A stretch of 64,000 bases of DNA from Polynucleobacter sp. Its GTDB lineage: Bacteria > Pseudomonadota > Gammaproteobacteria > Burkholderiales > Burkholderiaceae. Below the pieces are notes generated by a model, which did no database searches, was not told the origin of the DNA, and saw only the letters and a list, made by a program, of their open reading frames with translations. The DNA lies in the NCBI RefSeq assembly GCF_030693775.1, contig NZ_JAUXZY010000004.1, positions 124,001-188,000 on the forward strand. The letters are read 5' to 3'. Shown piece after piece: positions 1 through 8,467 of this stretch. Each line of letters starts with the position of its first letter. Within the stretch, counting starts at the first letter, position 1. Made by a program: the position numbers and the translations under genes.

Positions 1-45
1 GTCCAGCCCAGCTTTAATCCCAATCCAAAGCCACAAGAACAATAA
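1..45 (+). CDS. C-terminal tail of an upstream gene, probably RND efflux periplasmic adaptor (partial)
   Basis: The frame starting at base 1 is open and ends at TAA 43-45; it encodes the last 14 residues, ending PKPQEQ. It lies 21 bp before an RND pump gene on the same strand. Membrane-fusion adaptor genes normally sit directly upstream of such pumps and often have Pro/Gln/Lys-rich tails, so an adaptor is the likely identity. That is inference from context only, because no domain is inside the window. Confidence 0.5.
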   Translation, partial: VQPSFNPNPKPQEQ

Positions 46-66
46 ATCGAGCGAACTGACTAATTT

Positions 67-3000
67 ATGAAGTGGACTGATCTATTTATTCGCAGACCGG
101 TATTGGCGCTGGTGGTGAGTGCGCTCATTCTGGTGTTTGGACTGAAGTCTGCTAGCACCTTACCAGTCAATCAGTACCCGCAAACTCAAAATGCCATCGT
201 TACCATCACGACCGCATATTTTGGAGCAGATCCTGAAACGATTGCTGGCTTCATTACCCAACCCTTAGAGGCGGCGATTGCACAGGCCCAGGGCATTGAT
301 TACCTCTCGTCAACCAGCATTAGCGGCATCTCCACCATTATTGCAACCTTGCAGCTAAATTACGATGCTAATAAAGCGCTGACACAAATCAACACGCAAA
401 TTAGCTCCGTTCGCAATCAATTGCCACCGCAGGCCCAGCAGCCTGTCCTAACCGTGCAGGTTGGTCAATCCACTGCAGCAATGTATTTGGGTTTTTACAG
501 TGACGTTATTCCCAATAACAGCACAACCGATTACCTGTTGCGCGTCGTAAAGCCAAAGCTTGACTCGGTCGCTGGCGTTCAAAATGCCGAGATTTTAGGT
601 GGTCGTAAGTTTGCCCTGCGCGCTTGGCTGGATCGTGATCGCATGGCTGGTGTGGGCGTAGGAGCAGATGACGTCTATAACGCGCTTGCCGCCAATAATT
701 ACCTCTCTGCCGTTGGCAGCACGAAGGGTGAAATGGTGGCGGTAGATTTAGTGGCTGGAACTGATCTACATACCTTGGATGAATTCCGTAAATTGGTAGT
801 TAAGCGCAATGGCGCGGACATTGTTTACTTAGATCAAGTGGCAACAGTAAGCCTGGGATCGGATGACTACAACACCAATGTGGCATTTAGCGGTAAGCAG
901 TCGGTGTTTATTGGTATCAAAGTGGCACCCGATGCGAATTTGCTTGATGTTGCAGAGCGGGTGCGCGCGGTCTTGCCCGATATTCAGAGGCAGTTGCCAA
1001 CCGGCTTAGTTGGCAACATTGTCTATGACTCAACGAAATTCATCACCACCTCCATTGACGAGGTGGTAGCTACTTTACTTGAGGCCCTCCTCATTGTGAC
1101 CGTGGTGATCTTCTTATTCTTGGGAAGCTTCCGAGCAGTCGCCGTGCCTGTCATTGCGATGCCACTATCGCTCATCGGCACATTCTTCTTAATGCAGGTC
1201 TTGGGTTATTCCATTAATTTGCTTACCCTGCTTGCCTTGGTTTTGGCGATTGGCTTGGTCGTGGATGACGCCATCATTGTGGTGGAGAACGTCGATCGCC
1301 ATATGAAAGAGGGTAAATCGCCACTCGAAGCATCCTTGATTGCGGCGCGGGAACTCGGCAATCCGATTCTGGCAATGACCGTAGTACTCATCGCTGTTTA
1401 TATTCCGATTGGCTTTCAGGGCGGCCTTACCGGGGCGTTATTCACCGAATTTGCATTTACCTTAGCCAGTGCGGTAGCAGTTTCTGGAGTGGTAGCGTTG
1501 ACGCTGTCGCCCATGATGTGCTCCCGCATTTTTACCGAAGGGCAAGAGACTACTCCCTTTGTGAAAAAAATTGATGCGATTTTTGATCGCGTGCATCACC
1601 GCTATCAGACTTTGTTACGTGACCTATTAAGTACCTGGCAGGTCATTATCGTGATGGGCGTATTTTTGCTGGGCGGAGTTGCGTACCTGTATGCAACTGC
1701 CCATTCGGAGTTAGCACCCATTGAAGACCAAGGCATTGTGCTGATGCAGGCCTCTGGCCCGCCTAATGCCACGGTCAATCAAATGCAAACCTATGCTGAT
1801 CAGATTCAAAAAATCGCTGCTGCCGAGCCGGAATATTTGCAGATGTTCCAAATTACGAGTGCGACCAGCAGTTTTGGTGGCGTACTGATGAAGGATTGGA
1901 ATGAGCGTAGCCGCAGTGCGTCGGCTTTTCAGCAAGACATGCAGAATAAGTGGAATAGCATTGCCGGCGTCCGAGTTGCCGCCTTCCAGTTTCCTGCTTT
2001 GCCAGGGGCCCAGGGCTTACCGGTACAGGTGGTTATTAATACCACCGAGTCATACGAGAACCTCAATGAGGTATCTCAGGCCGTGCTCGACAAAGCGCGT
2101 AAGAGCGGTATGTTTTTCTTTGTGGATAGCGACTTAAAGATTGATAAACCACAAAACGTCTTAGAGATTGACCGCGAAAAAGTCGCCGCATTGGGCATGA
2201 CCCAGCGCGACGTAGGCAATGCACTTTCAGCTGCGCTTGGCGGAGGCTTTGTAAATTACTTTTCAGTTTCTGGCAGATCGTATCGGGTGATTCCACAGGT
2301 GAAGCAGGTCGATCGACTCAATCCAGATCAAATATTGGATTACTATATTCGCACTCCCAGCGGTGAGATGATTCAGGCGCGGACCATTGCCAGCATTAAG
2401 CAGCGCGTCGTTCCACAATCCATCAATCATTTCCAGCAGCTGAATTCCGCTACGATTATTGGTGTGAGTACACCATTCGTATCCCAAGAAGAGGTCCTCA
2501 AGTTTATTGCGCAGTCATTAAAAGAAGTAGCGCCTAATGGTTACTCCATTGATTACGCCGGACCATCACGGCAGTTCATGAATGAGTCTGGTGGCTTCCT
2601 AGTCACCATGTTCTTTGCGATTTTGATCGTCTTCTTAGTATTAGCCGCTCAGTTTGAGAGTTTCCGTGACCCGATTGTGATTTTGGTTTCGGTGCCGCTG
2701 GCTTTATTTGGTGCACTGATCTTTATTAATCTCGGTTTCACCACACTAAATGTCTACACCCAGGTTGGCCTTGTGACGCTCATGGGGCTCATTAGTAAGC
2801 ACGGTATTTTGATTGTGGAGTTTGCTAATGAGTTGCAGGCGGCAGGGCGTAGCAAGCTTGATGCGATTGTCGAAGCCAGTAGCGTTCGTTTGCGCCCCAT
2901 TCTCATGACGACAGCAGCGATGGTCTTGGGTGTGATCCCCTTGGTGATTGCATCGGGCGCTGGTGCTGCGGGGCGCCAATCCATGGGGATTGTGATCTTT

Positions 3001-3102
3001 ACTGGCCTCTCGATCGGTACTTTATTTACCCTGTTTGTGGTGCCTGCGATGTACCTCTTTATTGGCGCTGATCACCAAGCCAAGAAATTCAAGCAAGCTT
3101 AG
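67..3102 (+). CDS. RND (HAE-1 type) multidrug efflux permease, inner-membrane pump
   Basis: A 1011-residue proton-driven pump of the AcrB/MexB family that exports hydrophobic compounds through an adaptor and an outer-membrane channel. The N-terminus (MKWTDLFIRRPVLALVVSAL) is the usual RND start with TM1. The TM4 proton-relay motif GLVVDDAIIVVENV is near residue 400, and the matching TM10 region (GLISKHGILIVEFANE) carries the conserved Lys. Two large periplasmic loops separate the TM blocks. It is slightly shorter than AcrB (about 1050), mainly at the C-terminus. It probably forms an operon with the gene ending at 45. No outer-membrane factor gene follows; a hairpin covers its stop codon and the next gene is convergent. 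Substrate cannot be read from sequence. Confidence 0.93.
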   Translation: MKWTDLFIRRPVLALVVSALILVFGLKSASTLPVNQYPQTQNAIVTITTAYFGADPETIAGFITQPLEAAIAQAQGIDYLSSTSISGISTIIATLQLNYDANKALTQINTQISSVRNQLPPQAQQPVLTVQVGQSTAAMYLGFYSDVIPNNSTTDYLLRVVKPKLDSVAGVQNAEILGGRKFALRAWLDRDRMAGVGVGADDVYNALAANNYLSAVGSTKGEMVAVDLVAGTDLHTLDEFRKLVVKRNGADIVYLDQVATVSLGSDDYNTNVAFSGKQSVFIGIKVAPDANLLDVAERVRAVLPDIQRQLPTGLVGNIVYDSTKFITTSIDEVVATLLEALLIVTVVIFLFLGSFRAVAVPVIAMPLSLIGTFFLMQVLGYSINLLTLLALVLAIGLVVDDAIIVVENVDRHMKEGKSPLEASLIAARELGNPILAMTVVLIAVYIPIGFQGGLTGALFTEFAFTLASAVAVSGVVALTLSPMMCSRIFTEGQETTPFVKKIDAIFDRVHHRYQTLLRDLLSTWQVIIVMGVFLLGGVAYLYATAHSELAPIEDQGIVLMQASGPPNATVNQMQTYADQIQKIAAAEPEYLQMFQITSATSSFGGVLMKDWNERSRSASAFQQDMQNKWNSIAGVRVAAFQFPALPGAQGLPVQVVINTTESYENLNEVSQAVLDKARKSGMFFFVDSDLKIDKPQNVLEIDREKVAALGMTQRDVGNALSAALGGGFVNYFSVSGRSYRVIPQVKQVDRLNPDQILDYYIRTPSGEMIQARTIASIKQRVVPQSINHFQQLNSATIIGVSTPFVSQEEVLKFIAQSLKEVAPNGYSIDYAGPSRQFMNESGGFLVTMFFAILIVFLVLAAQFESFRDPIVILVSVPLALFGALIFINLGFTTLNVYTQVGLVTLMGLISKHGILIVEFANELQAAGRSKLDAIVEASSVRLRPILMTTAAMVLGVIPLVIASGAGAAGRQSMGIVIFTGLSIGTLFTLFVVPAMYLFIGADHQAKKFKQA

Positions 3103-3121
3103 GGCGTTCCCGCCCTAAGCT
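3096..3121. terminator. Hairpin between convergent RND pump and GST genes
   Basis: An 11-bp perfect stem (AGCTTAGGGCG / CGCCCTAAGCT) with loop TTCC spans the stop codon of the pump gene and ends two bases before the convergent GST stop. It has only a short T-tract on either strand, so it is a plausible bidirectional terminator but not a textbook one. Confidence 0.6.
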
Positions 3122-3123
3122 GT

Positions 3124-3762
3124 TTAGGCTACGGTGAGATAGGCGGTTTCGCTTTCTAAACGTTTCATCCACGCCTCAATACCTGGGTAGGAAGTGCGCT
3201 CACCCACTCGCTCAGGAAACTTCTCGGCCAACATGATCCAGCGGTTGACGCAGAGGCCTAAAGCAATATCGGCGAGGCTAAAGCGGTTGCCGGCGCAATA
3301 CAGATGGGATTCCAAGGCTTGATTGAGGATCTTCAGTTGGCCGCTGGCCGTTGCATAGTCCTTGCGAATCAAATCATAGTTCCGTTCATTTTCAGGGGTT
3401 CGTGTCAGACCTAAAAATGCTGGCCGCATGGCTGGCCAGAACGTAGTGAGTTGCCAATCCATCCACTTGTCAGCAGAGGCTTGGCTATTAATGTCAGCCG
3501 GGTAGCGTCCGTTCTGGTCATACTTGCGAGCGAGGTAACGCAAAATGGAATTGGATTCCCACAGTACGAAGGATTCATCTTGCAGTGTCGGCACTAAGCC
3601 GTTCGGATTTAATGCCAAGAATTCAGGGGTATTGACCACACCAAATTGCAGACCAGCATCGATGCGTTCATAGTCTACGCCTTCTTTAAGCCCAAGCTCA
3701 TTTAGGCACCATAGAATTTTTTGGACGTTGATTGACGTGGTTCTACCCCAAAGACGCATCAT
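3124..3762 (-). CDS. Glutathione S-transferase family protein
   Basis: A 212-residue cytosolic GST, probably conjugating or reducing small electrophiles with glutathione. A thioredoxin-like N-terminal domain (about 1-80; WCLNELGL helix, GLVPTLQDE with the cis-Pro, and the ESNSILRYL glutathione-binding turn) is followed by an all-helical C-terminal domain (about 90-205). The start is supported by an AAGGA site six bases before the first of two adjacent ATGs. It follows the flavin reductase gene by 10 bp, so the two are probably co-transcribed. gshA and gshB at 32.6-34.9 kb supply glutathione. Substrate unknown. Confidence 0.9.
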   Translation of the reverse strand: MMRLWGRTTSINVQKILWCLNELGLKEGVDYERIDAGLQFGVVNTPEFLALNPNGLVPTLQDESFVLWESNSILRYLARKYDQNGRYPADINSQASADKWMDWQLTTFWPAMRPAFLGLTRTPENERNYDLIRKDYATASGQLKILNQALESHLYCAGNRFSLADIALGLCVNRWIMLAEKFPERVGERTSYPGIEAWMKRLESETAYLTVA

Positions 3763-3772
3763 GAAAAATCCT

Positions 3773-4276
3773 TTATTCGATTGGGGCGCGCTCAGGTAAA
3801 CGCAGGCCCATAAATTGACTACGTGAAAATACTAGTGGATCTCGTGCTTCATGGTGTTGCATGTTCACGATGCGCGCCACAATAATACGGTGATCACCGC
3901 CTGGATGAGCGGCAATGGTTTCGCACTCAAAGTAGGCGACACAATCGGGCAGCATTGCTAGGCCAGAAGGGGTGGTGACAAGGTCGACGCCCGCAAATTG
4001 ATCGCTAGTACTTTTGGCAAAGCGCATGGCGATATCTTCTTGTGATCGCTCTAAAACATGAATCAATTGTTTTTTGCCAACTGCAAACGCATCCATCAAT
4101 ACGGAACGCTCAGACAGACTCCAAAGCACGAGGGGCGGATCTAAGGAAACGGTATTAAATGAACTAATCGTGACGCCAACAGCTTGACTGTTGTTTCCAA
4201 TGCCAGTGATGACCGTTACGCCAGTAGCGAAACTAGAAAATGCCTTACGTAATTCGGTGGGTGAAGCTGAACTCAT
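3773..4276 (-). CDS. Flavin reductase-like domain protein (HpaC type)
   Basis: A 167-residue FMN-binding split-barrel protein of the flavin:NAD(P)H reductase family that supplies reduced flavin to a monooxygenase. The family signature is seen in FATGVTVIT near residue 18 and in GVTISSFNTVSLDPPLVLWSL (about 34-54), and the C-terminal H-residue loop (GGDHRIIVARI) is present. No partner oxygenase is adjacent. It sits between a small lipoprotein gene upstream (20 bp gap) and a GST gene downstream (10 bp gap), probably as one operon. Partner and physiological substrate are not evident. Confidence 0.85.
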   Translation of the reverse strand: MSSASPTELRKAFSSFATGVTVITGIGNNSQAVGVTISSFNTVSLDPPLVLWSLSERSVLMDAFAVGKKQLIHVLERSQEDIAMRFAKSTSDQFAGVDLVTTPSGLAMLPDCVAYFECETIAAHPGGDHRIIVARIVNMQHHEARDPLVFSRSQFMGLRLPERAPIE

Positions 4277-4296
4277 GAAGGGCTTTATCTTTAAAC

Positions 4297-4578
4297 TTAT
4301 TTGGTTGGCGTAATGCTGGTGCCAGGAATGGGTGTCAGTATTTCATTTTCTTCTGCACGAACGCACTTGAAGCGATATTCATTCGATGCTTTGGAGATAA
4401 AGCTGGCGCCCATGTAAAAGTCAGACTGACAGGCTTTCGTAGCAAAATTCATGACGTCTTGTGGCGCCGCAGAAGACTGAATGAGGCGCATATTCCCCAT
4501 CGACATCTTGATGTCAGTGGAAGAGCAGCCGGCGATAAGGAGGGTAAGCAGCCCAAGAGGGAGTAGAATTTTTTTCAT
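4297..4578 (-). CDS. Small hypothetical lipoprotein
   Basis: 93 residues, with a Lys-Lys start, a short hydrophobic stretch and a lipobox (LIAGC) giving a lipidated Cys near residue 18. The mature part (about 75 residues) has two further Cys and no domain I recognise. An ATG lies four codons upstream (4590), but GGAG overlaps that codon and sits six bases before the ATG at 4578, so I choose 4578. It is first in a probable operon with the flavin reductase and GST genes, and divergent from the acuI-like gene. Function unknown. Confidence 0.8.
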   Translation of the reverse strand: MKKILLPLGLLTLLIAGCSSTDIKMSMGNMRLIQSSAAPQDVMNFATKACQSDFYMGASFISKASNEYRFKCVRAEENEILTPIPGTSITPTK

Positions 4579-4672
4579 GGAACGCTCCATAATTCGTAAT
4601 GCTTGTTAGGATAAACGGTTTACGGTCTGCGAGTGAAAATTAGCGGTATGGCTTTGTATTGAAAGGAAAACG

Positions 4673-5656
4673 ATGTTTAAGGCAATTGTTATAAATAAAG
4701 ACGACAAAGGCTACCGTGCTGAGCTGGGCCAGCTTGAGGAATCAGCGCTTCCAGCGGGGGATGTGCGTGTTCGCGTGCAGTATTCCACGCTGAATTACAA
4801 AGATGGCTTGGCAATTACAGGTAAAGGCCCGGTGGTTAGAAGCTTTCCAATGGTTCCTGGGATTGATTTTGCAGGGGAGGTGCTGGAAAGTACATCGCCT
4901 GAATTTAAGGTCGGTGATGCCGTTTTGCTCAATGGCTGGGGTGTAGGCGAGGGCCACTGGGGTGGTTTAGCCCAGCAGGCAAGGGTTAAGGCGGACTGGC
5001 TTATTCCATTGCCAAAGGGCTTTACCGCTAAACAGGCCTTAGCGATTGGAACTGCTGGATATACCGCCATGCTGTGTGTCATGGCATTACAAAAACATGG
5101 CGTCAAGCCAGCTGACGGTGAAGTGCTGGTTACTGGCGCTGCGGGCGGAGTTGGTAGTTTTGCAATAGCCCTGCTGAGCAAGCTTGGTTTTACGGTAGTT
5201 GCTAGTAGCGGTCGCCCCCAAGAGACGGAGTACCTTCGGTCTTTGGGTGCAACTGAAGTGATTGATCGGAGTAGCTTATCGGAGCCGGGTAAGCCTTTGG
5301 CCCGCGAGCGCTGGGCTGCCGTGGTCGATAGCGTAGGCAGTCACACCTTAGTCAATGCATGCGCAGCAACGAAGAGTGAAGGCGCGGTAGCTGCCTGTGG
5401 CCTTGCGCAAGGCATGGATTTTCCAGGTACGGTAGCACCCTTCATTTTGCGTGGCGTTACCCTTTATGGCATCAATAGCGTGACCGTGCCTAAAGCCAAG
5501 CGCATTGCAGCGTATGAACAGCTGAGCGCCTTGGTAGACCTAAAGACATTGGATGCCATTTCCCATGAAATTAGTTTGGGTGAGGCAATTGAGTATGCCG
5601 ACGCCTTAATGAAAGGCAATGTTCGGGGCCGGGTGATTGTGGACGTGAATCGTTAA
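4673..5656 (+). CDS. acuI: Acrylyl-CoA reductase-type MDR oxidoreductase (YhdH/AcuI family)
   Basis: 327 residues, medium-chain dehydrogenase/reductase without structural zinc. Typical AcuI/YhdH features are the start MFKAIVI, YSTLNYKDGLA near residue 40, GIDFAGEV, GWGVGEGHWGG near 90 and the NADPH-binding glycine motif GAAGGVGSFA near 160. The characterised family member reduces acryloyl-CoA to propionyl-CoA with NADPH and so removes a toxic electrophile; the substrate here is inferred from the family. A clear AAAGGA precedes the ATG. The 3' end overlaps the convergent DUF1289 gene by four bases. Confidence 0.88.
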   Translation: MFKAIVINKDDKGYRAELGQLEESALPAGDVRVRVQYSTLNYKDGLAITGKGPVVRSFPMVPGIDFAGEVLESTSPEFKVGDAVLLNGWGVGEGHWGGLAQQARVKADWLIPLPKGFTAKQALAIGTAGYTAMLCVMALQKHGVKPADGEVLVTGAAGGVGSFAIALLSKLGFTVVASSGRPQETEYLRSLGATEVIDRSSLSEPGKPLARERWAAVVDSVGSHTLVNACAATKSEGAVAACGLAQGMDFPGTVAPFILRGVTLYGINSVTVPKAKRIAAYEQLSALVDLKTLDAISHEISLGEAIEYADALMKGNVRGRVIVDVNR

Positions 5657-5847
5657 GGCAGTGGGCTTAATGATGGATCATCGCCTTGCAGTGTTTGACG
5701 TAGCGGAAGCTGAAGATTAATCGCACCTTGTTCGTCCTCAGATAAAGAGGACCAGCGTGCGATTTCATCCAGCGTGCGAAAGCAACCCAGGCAATAACCG
5801 GTTTGCGGATGCATTTCACACCAATTGACGCAAGGCGATTTGACCAC
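5653..5847 (-). CDS. DUF1289 family small Cys-rich protein
   Basis: 64 residues. It carries the DUF1289 pattern: CVNWCEMH near residue 6 and GYCLGCFRTLDEI near 17, i.e. four cysteines in two CxxC-like pairs, followed by a W...L helix; a small metal site is likely but unproven. The start is GTG at 5847, preceded by AGGA at 7-base spacing. It is divergent from the MBL hydrolase gene across 31 bp and convergent with the acuI-like gene, whose last four bases it overlaps. Function unknown. Confidence 0.85.
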   Translation of the reverse strand: MVKSPCVNWCEMHPQTGYCLGCFRTLDEIARWSSLSEDEQGAINLQLPLRQTLQGDDPSLSPLP

Positions 5848-5878
5848 TGAACTATCCTTTTATAAAACCAAGTAAGCA

Positions 5879-6970
5879 ATGAAAACGCCACCGATTACAA
5901 ACGCAGCTGACCTGAATTCAATTCAATATCCCTGGGGCGATCAATTGCCTGAGAAGGGGATTCCATTCGAATTGCTACCCGGAGTACGCTGGATCAGAAT
6001 GCCTCTGCCCTTCGCCTTGGATCATATCAATCTCTGGTTAATTCGGGATGACTTTAATGGCAGGGCGGGCTGGACCATTGTTGACTGCGGTATTGCAAAT
6101 GACGAGACCCGGGCCATTTGGGAAGAGATTGAGCGAACCCAGCTGGAAGGACTGCCCGTGCTGCGGGTCATTGTGACCCATATGCACCCAGATCACGTTG
6201 GCCTAGCGCAATGGCTGTGTGAGCGCTGGCAAGTGCCATTGTGGATGTCGATGTCCGATTACCTCACTGCACAGTGGCTAAGCCATGATCAAGGCGGCGC
6301 TGCCATTGGCGCCACTCCTGGCAGTGGCGGTGCTGCAGACCATTTTCAACGGCACGGCCTTGCCAGCAGCGACGATCTCGAGAAACTCCGTGGCCGAGCA
6401 GACTATTACAAGCGTATGGTGCCTGGTGTGCCAAAGCGCTACCGCCGCATCATGGAGGGCGAGCAGATTGAGATGGGTGGACATCAATGGCAGGTCATCA
6501 TGGGTTATGGTCATGCCCCGGAACACGCCAGTCTTTACTGTGCTGCATTGGGCTGTTTCATTTCGGGGGATATGGTGTTGCCGCGCATCTCGACCAATGT
6601 GAGCGTCTACGATGCCGAGCCTGACGCCGATCCACTTGGCTTGTATTTGGATTCTTTACTAAAGTACACAGCATTGCCAAAAGATACCGTGGTGCTGCCC
6701 TCGCATGGCAAACCCTTTAGGGGCCTGCATTACCGCATCAAGCAGCTACAAGAACACCACGTCGACCGCTTGGCTGAAACCTTGGGTGCATGCAGCGTTC
6801 CGCACCATGCCCGCGATATTGTTCCGGTGCTATTTAAGCGTAGCCTGGATACCCATCAAATGAGTTTTGCCATGGGCGAAGCGATTGCCCACCTCAATCA
6901 CCTGTGGCGTCAAGGAAAGTTGCGCCGCGAGCTTTCTTCCGACGGGGTGTGGATGTTTTGCGCGGTTTAG
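5879..6970 (+). CDS. MBL-fold metallo-hydrolase
   Basis: 363 residues. The metallo-beta-lactamase fold is shown by the metal-binding motif THMHPDHVG (HxHxDH) near residue 100, a second histidine in GHAPEHASL near 215, the Asp in ISGDMVL near 230 and a late His in LPSHGKPF near 280. A C-terminal helical extension of about 75 residues (HHVDRLAETL... ending WMFCAV) resembles the winged-helix tail of LACTB2/glyoxalase-II-like hydrolases. Substrate unknown. The last 77 bp overlap the 3' end of the convergent phaM-like gene. Confidence 0.85.
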   Translation: MKTPPITNAADLNSIQYPWGDQLPEKGIPFELLPGVRWIRMPLPFALDHINLWLIRDDFNGRAGWTIVDCGIANDETRAIWEEIERTQLEGLPVLRVIVTHMHPDHVGLAQWLCERWQVPLWMSMSDYLTAQWLSHDQGGAAIGATPGSGGAADHFQRHGLASSDDLEKLRGRADYYKRMVPGVPKRYRRIMEGEQIEMGGHQWQVIMGYGHAPEHASLYCAALGCFISGDMVLPRISTNVSVYDAEPDADPLGLYLDSLLKYTALPKDTVVLPSHGKPFRGLHYRIKQLQEHHVDRLAETLGACSVPHHARDIVPVLFKRSLDTHQMSFAMGEAIAHLNHLWRQGKLRRELSSDGVWMFCAV

Positions 6971-7322
6971 TTGTAGCGGTTTTTTTGCTGGAGTCAGCAC
7001 TTTCGTCGGACTTAGGCGTCATGGCCTCCCCAAAGGACTTCAGTGCCAATAGGGTTGCATGCTGGACCTCGAGACCCTGAATCGTCGTTTTCAGGATGCT
7101 GTGGTTCATGGAAAGCCAGTTTTCAACGCTTTTTAAGTCCTTAATTCGCTTTTCAAGCTCATCAATATCCACCCCTGGAAAGCCAGCAAATCCAGCAGGG
7201 CCTTTTGATGGGTCGGCCGTAAACGGAAACTGTCCTGGATTTTGGCCGGCAGCAACCCCTTGCCCCCACATAGTCTTGAGCATTTCCATGCTTTGATTGA
7301 ATTCAGGAATGGTTCCAAACAT
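6894..7322 (-). CDS. phaM: PhaM-type polyhydroxyalkanoate granule regulator
   Basis: 142 residues. The middle part (about 55-105: DIDELEKRIKDLKSVENWL, then MNHSILKTTIQGLEVQHATL) matches PhaM, which in Ralstonia/Cupriavidus binds PHA granules, activates PHA synthase and links granules to the nucleoid. The C-terminus (about 110-135) is rich in Lys, Arg, Thr and Pro, fitting DNA binding. The start at 7322 is chosen because GGAGG lies four bases upstream; an in-frame ATG 12 codons earlier has no such site. No PHA synthase gene is in the window. The 3' end overlaps the MBL gene by 77 bp on the opposite strand. Confidence 0.8.
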   Translation of the reverse strand: MFGTIPEFNQSMEMLKTMWGQGVAAGQNPGQFPFTADPSKGPAGFAGFPGVDIDELEKRIKDLKSVENWLSMNHSILKTTIQGLEVQHATLLALKSFGEAMTPKSDESADSSKKTATTKPRKTSTPRRKKARGATFLDATGD

Positions 7323-7399
7323 ACGGCCTCCAAGTCGGCTTGATGCCGATAAAGTCATTAGAATAGTGGGTTACTAAGATTAACCCCTCTATTTAAACA

Positions 7400-8467
7400 A
7401 TGCAATCAAACGGTTCCAATTTGGTATTTACCCGCGGTAGCGAATTACCAGCGCTGCTAAACGACCGCATCCTGATCTTGGACGGCGCCATGGGAACCAT
7501 GATTCAGCAATACAAGTTGAGCGAAGCCGATTACCGTGGCCTGCCGGGCAATACCCGTTTTGCTGATCATCCGGGGGATCTGAAGGGGAACAATGAGCTT
7601 TTGGTGTTAACGCAGCCCCACATCATCCAAAAAATCCATGAAGACTATTTGGAGGCGGGCGCGGACATCATTGAAACCAATACCTTTGGCGCGACTTCGG
7701 TGGCGCAAGAGGACTACAAAATGCCAGGTTTGGCACGCGAGATGAATGAGGCGGCTGCACGTTTAGCGCATGATGCTTGTGCCAAATTCAGCACACCTGA
7801 AAAACCGCGTTTTGTTGCCGGTGCCATTGGCCCCACGCCAAAGACTGCCAGTATCTCGCCAGACGTCAATGATCCAGGCGCGCGCAACATTAGCTTTGAT
7901 GCCTTACGTGATACCTACCGCGAGCAAATTGAAGGTTTGTATGCGGGTGGCGTTGACCTTTTCTTAGTCGAAACCATTTTTGATACCTTAAATGCGAAAG
8001 CGGCGATGTTTGCTCTCGATGAATTTTTTGAGGATACCGGCGTGAAGTTGCCCGTCATGGTTTCTGGAACAGTGACCGATGCGTCAGGACGAATTTTGTC
8101 TGGGCAAACCGTCGAAGCGTTTTGGAATAGCTTGCGCCACATCAAGCCACTCACATTTGGTTTGAATTGCGCGCTCGGAGCAGCCTTGATGCGCCCCTAC
8201 ATTGCTGAGCTGGCCCGCATCTGCAATACCGCGGTCTCGTGTTACCCCAATGCAGGCCTGCCAAACCCCATGAGTGATACCGGCTTTGATGAGACGCCGG
8301 AAATTACTTCTGCGCTGGTGGATGGTTTTGCGAAAGATGGATTAGTCAATCTGGTGGGTGGCTGCTGTGGAACCACTCCAGATCACATCCGCGCGATTGC
8401 CAATGCAGTTGCGAAGCGCAAGCCAAGGGTCTTTTACCGTGAGCCCCAAGCAGAGGTAGCAGAATGA
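7400..8467 (+). CDS. Methionine synthase, homocysteine-binding module (split MetH, part 1)
   Basis: 355 residues, equal to the N-terminal Hcy-binding domain of cobalamin-dependent methionine synthase. Visible are [13 protein letters not shown] near residue 28, ETNTFGATS near 93, the zinc ligand Cys in GLNCALGA near 255 and the vicinal zinc cysteines [11 protein letters not shown] near 322. It supplies the site where homocysteine is activated and methylated. Its stop overlaps the start of the next gene (ATGA), so the two polypeptides are translationally coupled and presumably form one enzyme. No cobalamin or SAM riboswitch fits in the 77-bp upstream gap, which it shares with divergent phaM. 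Confidence 0.93.
   Translation: MQSNGSNLVFTRGSELPALLNDRILILDGAMGTMIQQYKLSEADYRGLPGNTRFADHPGDLKGNNELLVLTQPHIIQKIHEDYLEAGADIIETNTFGATSVAQEDYKMPGLAREMNEAAARLAHDACAKFSTPEKPRFVAGAIGPTPKTASISPDVNDPGARNISFDALRDTYREQIEGLYAGGVDLFLVETIFDTLNAKAAMFALDEFFEDTGVKLPVMVSGTVTDASGRILSGQTVEAFWNSLRHIKPLTFGLNCALGAALMRPYIAELARICNTAVSCYPNAGLPNPMSDTGFDETPEITSALVDGFAKDGLVNLVGGCCGTTPDHIRAIANAVAKRKPRVFYREPQAEVAE

Noticed and set aside
4795..5181. A 128-codon antisense ORF opposite the acuI-like gene
   Set aside because: Ala/Pro/Ser-rich chance frame fully within a well-supported oxidoreductase gene.
7323..7399. Cobalamin or SAM riboswitch upstream of the methionine synthase genes
   Set aside because: Only 77 bp are available, shared with divergent phaM, and no B12-box or SAM-I core sequence is visible.
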